Of a DNA stretch of 64,000 bases, positions 53,934-64,000 are shown piece after piece. Numbering within the stretch: the stretch's first letter is position 1; each line of letters starts with the position of its first letter. The translations under genes and the position numbers were made by a program. The stretch comes from Megaustenia siamemsis (lineage: Eukaryota > Mollusca > Gastropoda > Stylommatophora > Ariophantidae). Below the pieces are notes generated by a model that did no database searches, was not told where the DNA came from, and saw only the letters and a list, made by a program, of their open reading frames with translations. The stretch lies in assembly GCA_032433765.1 (NCBI GenBank), contig JAVIAB010000008.1:40873779-40937778 (forward strand), in the 5' to 3' direction.

Positions 53934-53935
<2 letters not shown>
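53270..53935 (-). mobile_element. LINE C fragment inside the gene-less element
   Basis: Minus strand reads 'KIKHHNTTLKQVDNFKYLGS' (53818-54060 frame) and continues in broken frames to 'RPRKRWIKGILELLGGITPE' near 53350, the same C-terminus as 670-1100. It ends at the AT run of the right arm. Dead copy. Confidence 0.78.
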
Positions 53936-54001
<66 letters not shown>

Positions 54002-54317
54002 TGAAAGACGTGTACTAGAATGTGGCAAAAATCATCTTTCTGGTTCTGGATTCTGGCCACAAAGTTAGTGTTTTAGATAACAGACTGAACCTGTCAAGCT
54101 TTCAAAGCCAAGTCACCCTATATAAACAATAAGAGGCGTTTCCCAGCCCTAGGGATACCTGACACAACCTTCTTACACAACCATAAACATAGCGAACGTT
54201 GAGGTTTCCCACGCCACCCGGGATTTCCCACCTCACCGTTGAGATCAGAGCGTTCATACAATCGTCTTAACATTTCTAGTAATGATTGTGTGTCGATTGT
54301 GAGAGAGTGGTGATAGT

Positions 54318-54364
<47 letters not shown>

Positions 54365-54806
54365 AATATACGTGACGTCAGCAGACAACATATTTACGTC
54401 AGCCCCTTCAGAGGAACGCAGCTTTTTTTCAATTTTTTTAATCACGACACACTAATAGATTTGCAAAGTAAACATTGGCCTTACAACAATCCACCGATAA
54501 CAAAACGTCGCCTGGTCATCAGCACACGCCTTACAACAAGAGATCACCGAGATAACGCGTGTGATTTCCGCCGGCCGGGGTCACATCGTGACTAGTCTTG
54601 TGACTTGATTCATGATCATCTGACAACGAGTTGGCCGCAGTCTCGGGCCGCAGTCTCCAGTCAGTTTCGCTGTTTGTTCGCCGTCAGTGTCCACATAAAC
54701 TATATCTGTTCTCTAAGTTGCTGATGGATTAATAAAGTCTTTTTGTGTAAATCATATAGACTGCAATATATTTATTTGTTATATTTGACTTGGTTAATTC
54801 AAATGT

Positions 54807-54860
<54 letters not shown>

Positions 54861-54930
54861 CAATAACACCGATAAAGTCTCAGCTGATTTACAAACCACG
54901 TAATTCAGAGTGTGACAAAGAGAAAGAGAC

Positions 54931-54970
<40 letters not shown>

Positions 54971-55950
54971 AACACACATGACGTCAACAGACAACATATT
55001 TATATAGATTTCCTGATACTTTCCACCACGTTATTTTAAAACTTTGGTACCAATAACACCGAGGAGGATGACGTCAGCAGATATTTGTATAAAAATGTTC
55101 AGACCGAGGAACAAGCGAGAGATAACACCTGATGATGCTTTCCTCCATGTAATAACACATGACACACAACATATTTACATCAGCCCCAGAGGAACACAAA
55201 ACCTCAACCGGTATGGCACATGATGATGATGGCACCAGATGATGGCATATTATGATGGGGTATATGATGCTGGCGGTGACGATGATGATAAGGCACATGC
55301 TGATAGTGATGAGCGGACGGCACATGATGATGCTGATGAGGGTACGGTATGGCATATGATGATGATGATGATGAGCGGACGGCAGATGATGATGATGAGG
55401 CACGTGATGATGGTGATAACGATGATGATAAGGCACATGATAATGATGGTGATACCGATGTGGCACATGATGATGTATTTGACGATGATGATGCAGAGGG
55501 TATGGTATGACACATGATGCTGTTATAATGATGATGATGATGAGGCAAGTGATGATGATGCTGAGGCACATGATGCTGGTGATGACGATCATGACGATGT
55601 ATTTAAACATATCAAAACACCAAAATTTGAACAATTTTGACGTTAAAAACATTTTGTTACAACATTACTACACGGGCACACGATGATGATGATTTCCCCT
55701 CACGTTTCCACAACAAACCACCACAAAGTCACCGAGGTAACACGCACACCTGGCCTGATAACACGGTCAGGTCACCTGATAACAGGTCTCGGCCGTTTCG
55801 ACGGAACATCGAAAATGTGTGTGTATACATTTCACATAATGAAAAATCGGCGTGAATTTGCGTGTATACATTTTACATAGACAAAACGAACATAAATATT
55901 CATTAGAACGTACATATTAATACTGACTATTATCCACATATACCACTACT
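53936..55950 (-). repeat. Right inverted arm of the gene-less element
   Basis: Reverse complement of 49199-51545 with many small differences (AG runs, CATGATGATG array at 55215-55600). Perfect TGACGTCA sites are at 54373-54380, 54979-54986 and 55069-55076. Divergence between arms is clearly higher than between the Polinton's repeats, so this insertion is older. Confidence 0.85.
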
Positions 55951-57375
55951 GATAAATGCAGTAGGAGAGCTGGGAGTACAAGTCATAACAAAACTACTCA
56001 ATGATATATATAACACTGGTCACATACCCGAAGATCTACGAAAAATCTATCTTTTTAGCCATACCGAAGAAGTCAGGAGCCACTGATTGTGAAGACTATC
56101 GCACTAATAGTCTCAAGAGCTATATGACTAAAATATTACTAAGAATCATCATGAGACGTGTAAGGAACAAAATAAAACCAGAAATAAGTGAGGAACAATG
56201 TGGATTTCTGGAAGGAAAGGGCACCAATAATGCAATATACATCTTAAGAACATTGATAGAAAGATCTATAGAGGTGAAGAACGATCTATTTATGTGCTTT
56301 ATAGACTACACAAAAGCATTTATCCAAGTAAAGCATGTGGAAATAATCAATATGCTGGAGAAATTAAACATTGATGGCAAGGATATGCGAATCATAAAAA
56401 AACATGTACTGGCAATAAAAAGCAACTATACACGAATTAGCAACCAAATAGGACAATTCCAATATATAAAACAAGGAGTCAGACAAGACTGTGTTCTGTC
56501 GCCGGATTTGTTTTCATTTTACAGCGAAAATATTATGATATCAGTAATAGATATAAAAGGAATTGAAGTCAACGGTCACAACATAAATAATTTGCGATAT
56601 GCGGATAACAGTGTTAATAACAGAAACAAAGAATGAACTACAAGAAATGATAGACATAATAGTATATGAAAGCAACAAAAAAGGTCTCAGTATGAAAAGT
56701 AAGAAAACAGAAGTAATGGCCATATCAACGAAACAATCATCACCATCATGCAGCATAAAAATAAACAAGACAAATCTGAAACAAGTGCAACGCGTCAAAT
56801 ACTTAGGCACAATAATATCAGATGGGAGATGCACCACAGAAATAAAAAGCAAAATAGCTCAGGCCAAAATAGCATTTCAGAAAATGAAAAATATTTTATG
56901 CAAAAAATGTATGTCAATAGAAGTGAGAAAGAGAGTTCATCGGTGCAATATAGAACCAATTCTGACCTATGGAAGTGAATCATGGACAGTAGACAAACAA
57001 ATGAAAAGACGATTAAGAGATGGGATTTCTCAGAAGAATGTTGAAAGTTCCCTGGATAGCTAAAAAGACCAATGAAGAAATTCTCAAAGAGACCAACACA
57101 AAAAGGAAACCCCTAAAAAACACCAGAAAGAAACAATAACATTTTTCGGGCACATCGTGAGAAGAGGAAAGTTGGAATACTTGGTTACAACAGGCAAAAT
57201 AAAAGGAAAGAGAGATCGCAGACGACAAAAAAGATAAAAATACTGGATAGCTTGGTGTCATGGCATGGAAAACAGTCAACAACAGAACTGATATGATACA
57301 CTGTAGATAGAAGATTGTGGAAGGACATGATCGCCTAGGCCAACCGGTACGGCACATGATGATGATGATTAAACT
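55951..57375 (+). mobile_element. RTE-type LINE D, 3' part
   Basis: Resumes at 'gataaatgcagtaggagag' ('INAVGELGVQVITKLLND'). 56001-56636 holds the reverse transcriptase ('FMCFIDYTKAFIQV', 'GVRQDCVLSPDLFSFY', then YADN where YADD is expected, near 56599). 56599-57063 continues with 'VKYLGTIISDGRC' and 'LTYGSESWTVDKQ'. The end, 'TFFGHIVRRGKLEYL', is followed by a (GAT)n tail. The changed catalytic residue and shifts mark it as dead. Confidence 0.85.
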
Positions 57376-57644
57376 TTTAACGTACACACCCCCAGCATCG
57401 GTTTGCACGGGCTTTGATATGAGTATCCGATTTCTTCACGGTTGGCTACCTGTGCCGTTGCTATGGCAATAGTTAGTGACTTCGATTGCTCATTGGAAAC
57501 TAAATATTGTTATATTAGTTCACAACTATATGGTTTTATGGGACAAATGCAGGTTCATAGAAAAGTAAATGTTATATTAGACTTTCTTCCATCACTTCCT
57601 CTTGTAACCCGTTCGGGTTGAACGGGGGATAAAATTGAAAAAAA

Positions 57645-59420
57645 AATAGAAAAAAAATGGTATGGTAAAAGCTTTACGTGATTAGTAGACGACACATATT
57701 TGAACGACGTTTCGACTCAATAGGCCTTCAGTAGGAATAAATAAACAACACGCACGCACAGATATGTAAGTAAAAAAAAAACTAATCCTACATAGCTAAC
57801 TAGTAACGAAAGAATCAAAATTAGAAACAAAATAATCGAAACTGGTTAAAGAAAAGAAAAATGACGTCCCTGTGTCGTGGACCGTGGTCAGAATGGGAAA
57901 GAAATAGTCACACGAGTGTAGCTGTAATTATGGCTTCTGGTCAGGTGAAGGGTTCTAAAAATACACGAGTGGGGGACAACGCTGTCTAGGTTATCTCGAC
58001 TGCAAAGACTGAAAATGTCTAAAAGTATCTCAGGTCCATAAGTACACGTATACACACACAAACAGATGCGTGTATACATATATACACGTACAAACAGACA
58101 TGCACATATCTATACATATCAACATACATATATATATATATATATACATACATACATACATACATACATACATACATACATACATACATACATACATACA
58201 TACATACATACATACATACATACATACATACATACATACATACATACATACATACATACATACATACATACATACATACATACATACATACATACATACA
58301 TACATACATACATACATACATACATACATACATACATACATACATACATACATACATACATACATACATACATACATACATACATACATACATACATACA
58401 TACATACATACATACATACATACATACATACATACATACATACATACATACATACATACATACATACATACATACATACATACATACATACATACATACA
58501 TACATACATACATACATGCACACATACATGCATATATATATACCAATACCCATACATATGAACACATACATGCATGTGCACACTCATACGGGGACAATCA
58601 TATATGTGTAGAAATGTACGTATAACGCCCACATAACCAGAAGAGTACACACCGGGGTCAGTGTGCAAACACAAAGGCGAAAGAATAGAACAGTAGAATA
58701 ACAGGTACTCAAAAAGCGGAAAGAGTGAGATGTCTGAGAGTGGGATACAATAAAAACATATGAGGGGTAAGTAACACAGAAAAAAGGGGTATAGGAGAAC
58801 ACAGAAGTGTCTCAGTGGGGACTAGTGGAAGAGAACTATGAATAGCATGACATAGTAGATAAACTAAAGTGCCCAAACATGGGCAGTAGAAAAGGCTATG
58901 CAAAAGGCAAGGAGCAACCGAAAGGAAACAATATGTACGAGTGTGATACATTCATGCCTCGTGGGGTCAGCGAACCAAACTGGACTATGAGGCGTTTCTC
59001 CAAAGCTAACCGGCTGCGGTCGCCAGAGTGACAAAGGACAATACCAGTGATACGGATGTGGTCTTTGCCCTTGTGGTCTGGGGAGTTGAAATGGGAAGAC
59101 ACTGTTAGTGCCAGTATTCTGTTGAACATCTCGTAGATGGCATATGATGGCATAAATGATGTTACGGGACACACATGTGAAACCATGCTTGATCTCGAAC
59201 CGTCCATTAGGGAATAAGACAGAGTCAGTGGGGAGCACACAGGCGCAGGTGATACAGTTCCGACCACAAGGGACCGTACCGAAGTGTTGATGATCGGAAC
59301 GAGTGAGATGGCTCCTAACCAGAATATCTCCCAAATTCCTGTCGCGCTTGAAGGCGATCATCGGGGGATCACTAAAAATTTGACGAGTAAAAACGGGAGA
59401 TAGAAAGTTCTGGTTCTCGC
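57645..59420 (-). mobile_element. Penelope-like element, 3' part
   Basis: The minus-strand frame at 59361-58864 reads 'MIAFKRDRNLGDILVRSHL', 'FGTVPCGRNCITCACVL' and 'FEIKHGFTCVSRNIIYAIIC', the stretch between reverse transcriptase and GIY-YIG in Penelope elements. The GIY-YIG core itself is deleted: 'YAIICHLRDVQQNTG' joins sequence from before and after it. The conserved tail motif is at 57663-57735. A TACA array interrupts the 3' region. Non-functional. Confidence 0.75.
58140..58517. repeat. (TACA)n microsatellite, about 94 copies
   Basis: Almost perfect tetranucleotide run, 378 bp. Frames on both strands stay open (12-bp phase) as repeated Thr-Tyr-Ile-His or Met-Tyr-Val-Cys; they are artefacts. 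It lies in the 3' region of the Penelope copy. Confidence 0.97.
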
Positions 59421-59829
59421 TCTTTAGACGACTTCACTCACACTGTCATTTAATGCTGTTAAAGAGCTTCATTTATGTTTTCTGTCCGTCTTATTCTGGG
59501 TCTGTTTCTTGCTCTTATAATACCTTTTCCTCATTTACTATATGCTTTCTATAGTAAGAAATCGAATGCCATTCTTTCTAAATGGGCAATTATATATTAG
59601 TTACATTAGCTCGCAGCCGTATGTTGAGTAATAGTTTGATTTCATTGGATGGTGATAAAGGAAACGAATCCAGTGACAAGGCCTCGAAACCAAGGCGACG
59701 GACAAAGCTGGTTCTAGAGTCTGTATGCCCACGATAATGGAAGAGCCTGGAAAATATTGTATAATCATCTCACAGGTTGTGGTGCAACAAAATAAAGAAC
59801 TTTTTCTTTACCCCATTTATCGATCATTT
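59421..59829. other. No recognisable gene
   Basis: Spacer without long frames or element signatures. Confidence 0.45.
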
Positions 59830-60212
59830 TTAGTTTAGTTTAGTTTAGTTTAGTTTAGTTTAGTTTAGTTTAGTTAGTTTAGTTTAGTTTAGTTTAGTTT
59901 AGTTTAGTTTAAGTTTAAGTTTAAGTTTAAGTTTAAGTTTAAGTTTAAGTTTAAGTTTAAGTTTAAGTTTTAGTTTAAGTTTTAGTTTTAGTTTAGTTTA
60001 GTTTAGTTTACTTTAGTTTAAGTTTAAATTTAAGTTTAAGTTTAAGTTTAGTTTAAGTTTAGTTTAGTTTAGTTTAGTTTAAGTTTAGTTTAGTTTAGTT
60101 TAGTTTAAGTTTAAGTTTAGTTTAGTTTAGTTTAGTTTAGTTTAGTTTAGTTTAGTTTAGTTTAGTTTAGTTTAGTTTAGTTTAGTTTAGTTTAGTTTAG
60201 TTTAGTTTAGTC
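59830..60212. repeat. (GTTTA)n pentamer array with hexamer variants
   Basis: About 380 bp of TTTAG-type pentamers; the middle (59910-60060) shifts to a hexamer (AAGTTT). This is not a known telomere repeat. Confidence 0.95.
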
Positions 60213-60460
60213 GACAGATCATCCTCATCGAGCAATGGACAACTCCATAATGCTCAGATCCCCTAATCAGCACCTTCTCCACTATAAAGCAAACCCGTCA
60301 CACACTAGCGAAAGTACTAAGGATGGCTTGAGCTCAGATGCACGAACTCCGTAGCAGGGACGAAGACTGTGTCCCTAACCTCCTTAGTCGCCTCTTACGA
60401 CATGTGTGGTGAGTGGTCCGGTAGCCACACAAGCCTGTTCATTGCAGTTAGAGTTGTCAT
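60213..60460. mobile_element. SINE-like remnant with conserved central domain
   Basis: Positions 60377-60410 repeat the block at 10327-10360 ('ctccttagtcgcctcttacg'). Surrounding sequence differs, so only the core is shared. Boundaries are uncertain. Confidence 0.5.
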
Positions 60461-60879
60461 TACCACACTTCGAACAAGCCCACAGACCCTAAACTAAAAT
60501 AGAAAGAAGACAGAGATCGTGGCAAAGACTAAGACTAACACATATTCAGTAAATAACAATATAATACAACTCGTTGATAATTGTCATTGTCAGTCAGATC
60601 CAATATCACTCTTTTCCGATTATTGGGACTGCCAGGTACATTTTTTTATTTTCTTAATTTTTTATTTTTATTTATTGCTTTTTTTTTTACGTTTGCTAGC
60701 TTTTACCTCTGACGAAGTCGCACTGAATTTTGCGTGTTAATCCGTTTTTCTCTGGCAGCTGTGTACGCAGGGGTCCCTCGCTGCACGGGCAGATATCTCC
60801 GTCTTTGAAGGTACTCATATTTTTTCCGTCCATGAGTAATTGACGTTTCAAGCCGCGCCTCACTGCTGAGACCAGGGTT
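60461..60879. other. No recognisable gene
   Basis: AT-rich spacer with poly-T at 60678-60688. A 73-codon plus-strand frame (60519-60740) has a hydrophobic, T-rich stretch but no motif. Confidence 0.4.
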
Positions 60880-60990
60880 GGTTGCAGGAGAGACAAATGA
60901 TGAATAAAAATCCCAACTGGTGCAGCCGGGATTTGAACCCACAATCTCTCTGTCTGGAGGCAAGATCAGCACCCAGAAGAGTGAATTAAA
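60880..60990 (-). mobile_element. tRNA-derived SINE fragment, third family
   Basis: On the minus strand 'gggttcaaatcccggctgca' (B box, about 60922-60942) is preceded by an anticodon-arm-like stretch. A recognisable A box is not seen within the fragment. Partial copy. Confidence 0.5.
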
Positions 60991-61438
60991 ATGTTATCTA
61001 GATGGTTTAGAAGTTTGGGTCCACCTTGGGCAGTTTTAACGGAATTAGAGGTTCTGAAAGAGGTAGACAGTCGAGTGCAACTGGATAGCAGTTTTTGAAT
61101 GATTGACTCTGGATTGTATGAGTGTGGTATGTCTTTGATCACAGATCTCTAGAATGATTTGACTACGATGTTGCATGCAATTAAACCTGCTGGAGCACTG
61201 GAACCAGTCTTAAAAAAATGTTAAATGAGGTTGTCATTGGTATTGCAGTCCATGAGTGAGTATTGCTGTCTACACCTGTTTGTTCAAGTCTGTAAAGTTA
61301 ACACAGTGGTCGAGGAGAGGAGTTCTGTCTGGCGACATCCGGTCTTACATCATATCAGACGGATCTCAGAGCACAAGGTGTTTATACAATATCACGCTTC
61401 GCTTATAAGTACCATGGACGTATTCATTAAACCTCTGT
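60991..61438. other. No recognisable gene
   Basis: Spacer. The 71-codon frame at 61225-61440 shows no motif. Confidence 0.4.
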
Positions 61439-61451
61439 AGAGTACTAAGAA

Positions 61452-61710
61452 GGTAGCCGCGATAGCTCAGTGGTTAGTGAATTGGGCTACAAAGGACAAG
61501 AGGTAGGGTTCGATCACAACCAACGGCTTCCGGATTCACCAATCCTTAAAATGGGTACCGGATTTTTTCTGGGAAAGTTAAGCGGCACGGGCGTAATACC
61601 GACCACATTACCCCCAAGAATCATGTGCTGAAGGTCTGTAAAATGTATGGTCACTAACACCATGTTCCTTATACGCCACTTGGCGTGACGGGGCTCTTTA
61701 CTTTTTTTTT
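61452..61710 (+). mobile_element. S1 SINE, complete copy with target duplication
   Basis: Full head, body and poly-T-rich tail. Flanked by a perfect 13-bp duplication 'agagtactaagaa' (61439-61451 and 61711-61723). Young insertion that defines the ends of the family. Confidence 0.93.
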
Positions 61711-61723
61711 AGAGTACTAAGAA

Positions 61724-62639
61724 TAGAGCGAAACATTGATACTTGACCCTATTCGCCAGCGTGTTGTGACGCAGGTTGTTTCCTGGGAAACTAACTAGGA
61801 GGTCGATACAAGGTCTTGATCAATTAATGGACAACCAACAATGCTCCCCAAAGCATGATTCGCACGATGATAAAATTGACTACAAGGCAGATACATGAAA
61901 CAAAGCACCCGTTATCAATCTTTAAAGTGTATTTCATTTAGGTTTTAATTGCGTTTTTGATAGTTATACATTTAATATTACATATATACATATACATTGA
62001 TAGTTATACATTTAATATTACATATATACATATACATTGATAGTTATACATTTTTTTGTTCGTTACTTTCAACAACCTTGGTTTAGCCTTAAATATTCTT
62101 TGTGCATCCAAAAATAGGTGGTGTTTTTTTATATACAGCTCGGATCTGTGGATTAGATCTATATCTCATAAAAGATACTAATTATAACACCATTACGTAA
62201 CATACGTGTAAATGTTAATAATTAGATTTATCTCATAATAGGAAATTACATATTTATATTATATATATACACATATAAATATATATATATATATATAATA
62301 CAAGTACATGTGTTATAGAATAACAAACCATAAGTGGTTAGAACTTTTGAAAAAAAAAAGGCAATAACACTTTTGCAAACTGTCAGTACAATGTTGAGTT
62401 AATCTTAAAAAAAAAAGATTTGTGAACAAGATAACAGATATAAGACTTACACAAAAAATGTTACTAAAAATGTTGATTGTTAAAATTTCCAAAAAACTTC
62501 ATCCTCCATATGTTAGCTCTCAATTTCTTTAGAAAAAATATTATGAGAAAGAGATCCAACGTGCGGTATGTTTTAATTTCTTCACGGCATGAAGTAATTA
62601 AAGTGACTCTAACAAGTGTCTAAACGTTTCTTATTTTCT
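61724..62639. other. AT-rich spacer with short tandem repeat
   Basis: A 40-bp direct repeat ('tgatagttatacatttaata' onward) occurs about 2.3 times at 61956-62053, and a TA-rich run lies at 62255-62300. No gene seen. Confidence 0.6.
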
Positions 62640-63430
62640 TTCTAACTTGCCTTTTAGCATCGAAGGGAGATTGTGGTCTTTTGCTCTTCTGTTGGCTTCT
62701 CTTGTTGTTATTTTCTCTTAGTTTTTCTAATATTCCATTAGTCCATCATTTTCATGGTCGACCCTTGGGTCTGTTGTTCTCACAGCGTTTGATGGAGCCT
62801 CATTGTGTTGTTTCTATCTTTCTGTCTTATCACGTGACCAAACCATTTTATTCTTTGTTTCTGTATTTATGGCGAAAATTATTCCTAGATTTTTCTCAGT
62901 TGTTCATTTCTGATCTTATTTCCCAGGCTATTTTCTGTCATGAGTCTAACACATTTCGTTTTGGTGGTGGTTGTGTTTAATTGGTTGTTCTTGAGTCTAG
63001 CATCCAGGTTGGAAGCCAAAAAGATGGAATGAAAATTGTGTCCTAGGGTGTCCCTTTTGCCTGTAGTGTTATTTCCTCTTTGACAGCAGTGGTGGCATAG
63101 GTCCGATGATTTGACAAGCTTTGTTGAGGCTATTTCTGCTGCTTGTGAATTGTCGTTTGCCCCTAGACGTTCTAAGTATTTAAATTCCTCCACGTGTTTT
63201 AATTATCCGTCGTTTCTCGTTATGTTTATAATCTGTTTTTCTTCTGCTATGTTCATGACTTCTATTATGTTGGTGTCTATTTTCACGTTTCAGTGAGTGC
63301 ATATGTTGTTAATATCTATTTAAGTGTTCTTGTAGATCTTTCTGGGTTTTTTTTTCTATTCATCAGGTACTTGATCGTTTCCGAGCAGAACCTCATTAAT
63401 CACGTTATCATATCCGGTTTCCAAGGTCAG
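62640..63430 (-). mobile_element. LINE C fragment
   Basis: Minus-strand frames (62885-63193, 'MEEFKYLERLGANDNSQAAE') and the broken sequence down to 62650 correspond to the C-terminal region also seen at 53270-53935. Left end near the 'RRLFL...' equivalent. Dead copy without reverse transcriptase core. Confidence 0.68.
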
Positions 63431-63537
63431 GTATATTTTAATTTAGGAACGGCATTAAGTGATTAAAGTGACTCTAAAAAGTGTATAAAACCAATAAATT
63501 GGGTATTAAGTAGCGTTAAGTGTGCTTTACAAGATAA

Positions 63538-63797
63538 AAGTAAAAAAAGTAAAGTACCCCCGTCACGCCAAGTGACGTATAGGGAATATGGTGTTAGTGA
63601 TCATATATTTTACAGACCTTCGGCACATGATTTTTGGGGTAATGTGGTCGGTATTACGCCCGACCGCTTCACTTTCCCTGAAAGAAATCAGGTACCCATT
63701 AAAGGCTGGGTGAACCTGAAAACCGTCGGTTGGGATCGAACCCTACCTCTTGTCCTTTGTAGTCCAGTTCACTAACCACTGAGCTATTGCGGCTCCC
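63538..63797 (-). mobile_element. S1 SINE, complete copy with target duplication
   Basis: Minus-strand full-length S1 (head ending at 'gcggctcc', tail 'aaaaaaagtaaagta'). Flanked by the 15-bp duplication 'tgctttacaagataa' (63523-63537 and 63798-63812). Confidence 0.93.
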
Positions 63798-63812
63798 TGC
63801 TTTACAAGATAA

Positions 63813-64000
63813 GTGTTTACAAATGTGAAAACCTCGGAAGTTGATAATTAGATCGTAAATTGGTTGCCTACACCTAGCGACCACGTAAGGGAAAAGATAT
63901 CGATCGAGCTGGCTCTCCCGAGCGAGTTGAGTTAAAAGTCTTTGGACGACGATGGACTTAGCAGATTGGATTTTGGATAAACATATTGCGCAGAGGAAAT
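63813..64000. other. No recognisable feature at right edge
   Basis: Short non-repetitive segment to the window end; no frame or motif identified. Confidence 0.4.

Larger units (their letters stand above)
49199..55950. mobile_element. 6.75-kb gene-less Polinton-like element with long inverted arms
   Basis: Starts AGTAATGATATATG and ends in the complement of AGTAGTGGTATATG, flanked by GATAAA at 49193-49198 and 55951-55956. The AGT...ACT ends and a 6-bp duplication match Polintons, including the one at 33499-45304. The inverted arms are about 2.3 kb (left) and 2.0 kb (right), meeting AT runs at 51490-51545 and 53936-53998. The middle holds tandem repeats and dead LINE fragments, no Polinton gene. 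It looks non-autonomous, moved by another element's integrase. Class assignment is inferred from ends and duplication. Confidence 0.72.

Noticed and set aside
58019..58674. Long Cys-Met-Tyr-Val or Thr-Tyr-Ile-His frames
   Set aside because: Translations of the TACA microsatellite on both strands.
59830..60212. Interstitial telomere repeat
   Set aside because: GTTTA pentamers do not match TTAGGG or other common animal telomere units.

Overview
The window is repeat-dense nuclear DNA of an invertebrate animal. I found no host protein-coding gene in it. Everything that can be named is a transposable element, a virus-like element or a tandem repeat. RTE-type and RNase-H-carrying non-LTR retrotransposons, Penelope-like elements with GIY-YIG remnants, several tRNA-derived SINEs, Polinton/Maverick elements and many long minisatellites together point to a metazoan. 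A marine or freshwater invertebrate, probably a mollusc and possibly a gastropod, is my inference from the kinds of LINE and SINE; nothing here fixes the species.

Layout. 0-8.4 kb: a 31-bp array, an RTE tail, a 2-kb ATGG minisatellite, two tRNA-like SINE units, a Penelope 3' tail, a 53-bp repeat ending in a 29-bp hairpin, a 15-bp array and a 5'-truncated RTE (called LINE A here). 8.4-12.3 kb: sparse LINE and SINE debris. 12.4-19.3 kb: four different satellites (41, 33, 44 and 42 bp) almost end to end. 19.5-26.7 kb: a decayed near-full-length RTE (LINE B, minus strand) split by an intact 4.07-kb I/Nimb-like LINE with one 1277-codon ORF (endonuclease, reverse transcriptase, RNase H); an 11-bp target duplication marks the insertion. 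26.8-31.2 kb: a second LINE B copy (plus strand) split by a 3.5-kb insert carrying a 74-bp satellite. 31.2-33.3 kb: LINE and SINE scraps, including a 61-bp minisatellite that grew from a LINE 3' end.

33.5-45.3 kb is the centre of interest: an 11.8-kb Polinton with 1.2-kb terminal inverted repeats, AGT...ACT ends and a GGTACC 6-bp target duplication. On the minus strand, in transcription order, it carries a packaging ATPase, a small basic protein, a Pro-rich protein, an integrase with chromodomain (frameshifted), a two-helix membrane protein, a minor capsid protein, a pVI-like protein, the major capsid protein and an adenain-type protease. These genes are packed with gaps or overlaps of a few bases. 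One gene, with a PC4-like ssDNA-binding domain and Tyr-Thr-Pro repeats, runs the other way from a shared intergenic promoter region. No protein-primed DNA polymerase B is present. LINE A has jumped between the pVI-like and major capsid genes and made a 169-bp target duplication.

45.4-57.4 kb: SINEs, a Penelope fragment, and a third RTE family (LINE D) split by a 6.75-kb element with 2-kb inverted arms, AGT...ACT ends and a 6-bp GATAAA duplication. I read it as a non-autonomous Polinton relative without genes; its arms carry repeated perfect TGACGTCA sites. 57.6-64 kb: a Penelope copy with a 380-bp TACA array, a GTTTA array, SINEs with clear target duplications, and one more RTE fragment.

The virus-like gene set forms one functional unit: integration (integrase), packaging (ATPase), capsid (major, minor, pVI-like), maturation (protease). 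Genome replication is the missing function. The other elements are independent insertions, many nested, so their order of arrival can be read from the junctions.
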